A stretch of 8,940 nt of DNA from JALZAQ01 sp038253885. GTDB taxonomy: Bacteria; Gemmatimonadota; Gemmatimonadetes; Gemmatimonadales; Gemmatimonadaceae. Within the stretch, counting starts at the first letter, position 1. Every line of letters starts with the position of its first letter. This document shows, piece by piece, positions 7,164 through 8,940 of this stretch. The notes under the pieces are model-generated. The model was not told where the DNA came from, searched no databases, and saw only the letters and a program-made list of their open reading frames with translations. A program made the position numbers and the translations under genes. The stretch lies in the NCBI GenBank assembly GCA_038253885.1, contig JBBSGP010000084.1:1-8940 (forward strand), read 5' to 3'.

Positions 7164-7302
7164 GAGCCGCCATTCAGGACTAATGGGGTCTGTTTCGAAG
7201 CCCGATACCCATGCTGCGGACGCGAGCCTTCCATCAGGAAGGCGGACGTCGCATCGTAGCGCTGCCCGCGACCTGTCTTCCAGGGCCGGCGTCCCGAACT
7301 TC

Positions 7303-7314
7303 GAGGTTGCCTTG
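7303..7314 (+). promoter_or_regulatory. Ribosome binding site that decides a TTG start for the permease
   Basis: GAGG at 7303-7306 lies five bases before TTG at 7312. This start places residue 1 just before LPRTLGSRDLVL, where members of this permease family normally begin. Earlier in-frame ATGs at 7066 and 7183 would add long Arg/Ser-rich leaders, have poor Shine-Dalgarno spacing, and the first would overlap the divergent gene. Confidence 0.7.
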
Positions 7315-8628
7315 TCGCAGACCCTTCCGCGAACGCTCGGGAGCCGAGATCTGGTCCTCATCGTCATCGGCTCGGTGATCGGATCCGGCATCTTCATCGT
7401 GCCCGCTGGGACGCTGCGACTCACGGGTGGCCACGTCGGACCGGCACTCACCGTCTGGCTCGTCGGCGGGGTGCTCTCACTCCTGGGCGCGCTCACGTAT
7501 GCCGAACTCGGCGCGATGAACCCCGAGGCCGGCGGGCTCTACGTCTACATCCGTGACGCGTTCGGGCCGCTCCCCGCCTTTCTCTATGGTTGGACGCTGC
7601 TGCTGGTGCTGGGCAGCGGAACCGTCGCGGCACTCGCGGCGGCATCCATCAACTATCTCCGCGAGCTGGTGCCGGTCGGTCCAGCGCTCGGGATGGCGAT
7701 CGCCGTCCTCATGATCGTCGGGATCGCGGCGCTCAACGTGCGGAGCACCCGCCAGAGCGCCACCGCGCTCAACTGGTCCACGTTCATCAAGGCTGGCGGC
7801 ATCCTCCTGATCAGCGTGTTGCTGGTGGCGCGTCGCCCAGCCGACGCTCCCGGCTTCGGCCAGATCTGGCCATCCCAGCTCGATGCCTCCACGCTCGGCG
7901 GCGTCGGTATCGCCATGATCGGCGTGCTCTGGGCCTACGAGGGGTGGCAGTGGGTCACCTTCTCCACCGGCGAGACGATCGATCCGCAGCGCATCTTTCC
8001 GCGGGCGATCGTCATCGGCACGGCGGCGCTGGTGGTCATCTATCTGGCGGCGAATCTCGCGTACATCACGGTTCTCGGACCGGCAGCCGCGGCCCAGTCC
8101 ACGCGCATCGCTGCCCAATCCGTCTCGACGGCCCTCGGCCCGTCGGCGGGCAAGATCGTCGCCGCCCTCATCCTCATCTCGATGTTCAGCGCGGCGCACA
8201 GCACGGTGCTGACGGTCCCGCGCGTGTTCTACGCCATGGCCCGCGACGGCGTCTTCATCCGGAAGCTGGCCGAGGTGGATCCACGCTCGGGGACGCCATG
8301 GGTGGCCATCCTCGCCTGCTGTTCGGTGGCGATCGTGCTGACGCTGTCGAACACCTTCGATCAGCTCCTCACCTATGTGGTATTCGCTGGCTGGATCTTC
8401 TACGGCCTGGCGGCGCTCAGCATCTTCGTCTACCGGCGTCGCATGCCGGATGCGCCGCGGCCGTTCCGGGTTCCGGGCTATCCGCTCACGCCGCTTCTGT
8501 TCGTTCTCGCCGCGGCCGCGATCGTCGGCAACACCCTGCGCGAGCAGCCCAGAATCGCGCTGGTCGGACTCGCGATCGTGCTGAGTGGGGTGCCGGCGTT
8601 CTATCTGTGGAAGAGGATGCTGAAGTGA
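7312..8628 (+). CDS. APC-superfamily amino acid permease (LAT/SteT-like)
   Basis: Read from the TTG at 7312, the product is 438 residues, the usual family length, with about twelve hydrophobic segments. Helix 1 holds the unwound substrate motif IGSVIGSGIFIVP (about 19-31). YAELGAMNPEAGGLYVYIRD (about 63-82) follows helix 2 and is the conserved family stretch. In helix 6, VLWAYEGWQWVTFSTGE (about 205-221) then DPQRIFPRA is the second signature. Late conserved sites are VPRVFYAMARDGVFIRKLAE and RPFRVPGYPLTPLLF. These proteins exchange or import neutral amino acids in the inner membrane; the exact substrate cannot be read from sequence. The gene is divergent from the sigma/protease operon. Its stop overlaps the GTG of the serine hydrolase gene by four bases (GTGA), implying translational coupling. 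No clear promoter was found for it in the 220-base upstream region. Confidence 0.92.
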   Translation: MSQTLPRTLGSRDLVLIVIGSVIGSGIFIVPAGTLRLTGGHVGPALTVWLVGGVLSLLGALTYAELGAMNPEAGGLYVYIRDAFGPLPAFLYGWTLLLVLGSGTVAALAAASINYLRELVPVGPALGMAIAVLMIVGIAALNVRSTRQSATALNWSTFIKAGGILLISVLLVARRPADAPGFGQIWPSQLDASTLGGVGIAMIGVLWAYEGWQWVTFSTGETIDPQRIFPRAIVIGTAALVVIYLAANLAYITVLGPAAAAQSTRIAAQSVSTALGPSAGKIVAALILISMFSAAHSTVLTVPRVFYAMARDGVFIRKLAEVDPRSGTPWVAILACCSVAIVLTLSNTFDQLLTYVVFAGWIFYGLAALSIFVYRRRMPDAPRPFRVPGYPLTPLLFVLAAAAIVGNTLREQPRIALVGLAIVLSGVPAFYLWKRMLK

Positions 8629-8940
8629 AGGTTTCGCACCGGCTTCTCCTGCTCTTCTCACTCTCGGCAGCGCTCCACGCGCAGGCGGCGGTTGCGCCAT
8701 CCCCGAAATACTCGGCGGCCAGCGCTCTGCTCGAGGGGATGATCCGCCGTGAGATGACCCAGAAGCGATTGCCCGCGCTCTCCATCGCGTTGGTGGAGCG
8801 CGACAGCATCGTGTGGGCGCGAGGCTTCGGGTTTGCGAATCCGCGCGACTCCACGGCTGCGACGGCCGAGACGATCTACCGCGTCGGATCCGTCTCGAAG
8901 CTGTTCACCGATATCGGAATCATGCAGCTGGTGGAGCGCC
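8625..8940 (+). CDS. Exported serine hydrolase, beta-lactamase-related family, truncated by window end
   Basis: The frame opens with GTG at 8625, overlapping the permease stop by four bases, with GAGG eight bases upstream (8613-8616). 105 residues are visible. Residues 1-21 are a Sec signal peptide (MKVSHRLLLLFSLSAALHAQ). The mature N-terminus reads ALLEGMIRREMTQKRLPALS, then IALVERDSIVWARGFGFANP, and the catalytic S-x-x-K at Ser89-Val-Ser-Lys92 within YRVGSVSKLFTDIGIMQLVE. This order is characteristic of class C beta-lactamase-related hydrolases, D-aminopeptidases and esterases, which use Ser and Lys for acyl-enzyme formation; the family's Tyr-x-Asn motif would lie beyond the edge. Coupling to an amino acid permease suggests a periplasmic peptidase whose products are taken up, which is inference. 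Substrate, including any beta-lactam activity, cannot be told. Confidence 0.9.
   Translation, partial: MKVSHRLLLLFSLSAALHAQAAVAPSPKYSAASALLEGMIRREMTQKRLPALSIALVERDSIVWARGFGFANPRDSTAATAETIYRVGSVSKLFTDIGIMQLVER

Noticed and set aside
7100..7210. LexA-box-like operator near the operon promoter
   Set aside because: The GTTC and GAAC words present do not form a palindrome with known LexA spacing.
5517..7259. A 580-codon open frame on the plus strand
   Set aside because: It is Arg/Gly/His-rich with no recognisable domain and lies antisense to the sigma-factor and annealing-like genes, whose proteins have clear motifs; long antisense frames are expected at this GC content.
7066..7311. Longer permease start at ATG 7066 or 7183
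   Set aside because: The added residues are Arg/Ser-rich and unlike the family; the TTG at 7312 has a well-spaced GAGG and gives the usual length.
7092..7496. N-terminal extension of the annealing-like protein to 7496
   Set aside because: It would cross the promoter at 7135-7163 and the start of the divergent permease; the ATG at 7091 has a well-placed GGAG.

Overview
This is a high-GC bacterial window with compact genes and several GTG or TTG starts. The Rhs protein carries a conserved-looking N-terminal section of a type I associate with Gemmatimonadota. That assignment is plausible but unproven. I see no rRNA, tRNA, CRISPR array or insertion sequence.

Layout. (1) Positions 1-3763, minus strand: one uninterrupted frame encodes at least 1254 residues of a secreted Rhs/YD-repeat protein, whose C-terminus lies beyond the left edge. 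(2) 3806-4456, minus: a small secreted proline-rich protein with an Ig-like domain, 42 bases upstream of the rhs gene and probably in the same operon. (3) 4457-4672: a 216-base spacer with an 11-bp terminator-like hairpin and a second 9-bp inverted repeat. (4) 4673-7091, minus: three co-directional genes read from a recognisable sigma-70-type promoter at 7135-7163. They encode a possible single-strand-annealing-like protein, a sigma-70 family factor, and a LexA/UmuD-type self-cleaving protease domain (S24) without a visible helix-turn-helix. (5) 7092-7311: a divergent intergenic region. (6) 7312-8940, plus: an APC-family amino acid permease overlapping by 4 bases the start of an exported serine hydrolase that is cut by the right edge.

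The most interesting part is the sigma factor followed by an autoprotease. The protease keeps the Ala-Gly scissile bond, Ser and Lys at exactly the spacings of E. coli LexA, but its N-terminal half looks like helical, charged, non-HTH sequence. One hypothesis is a self-cleaving anti-sigma factor that releases the sigma factor on a RecA-type signal. The secreted protein and rhs pair just downstream is a candidate target. The permease and hydrolase pair on the other strand looks like an ordinary amino acid or peptide uptake unit.
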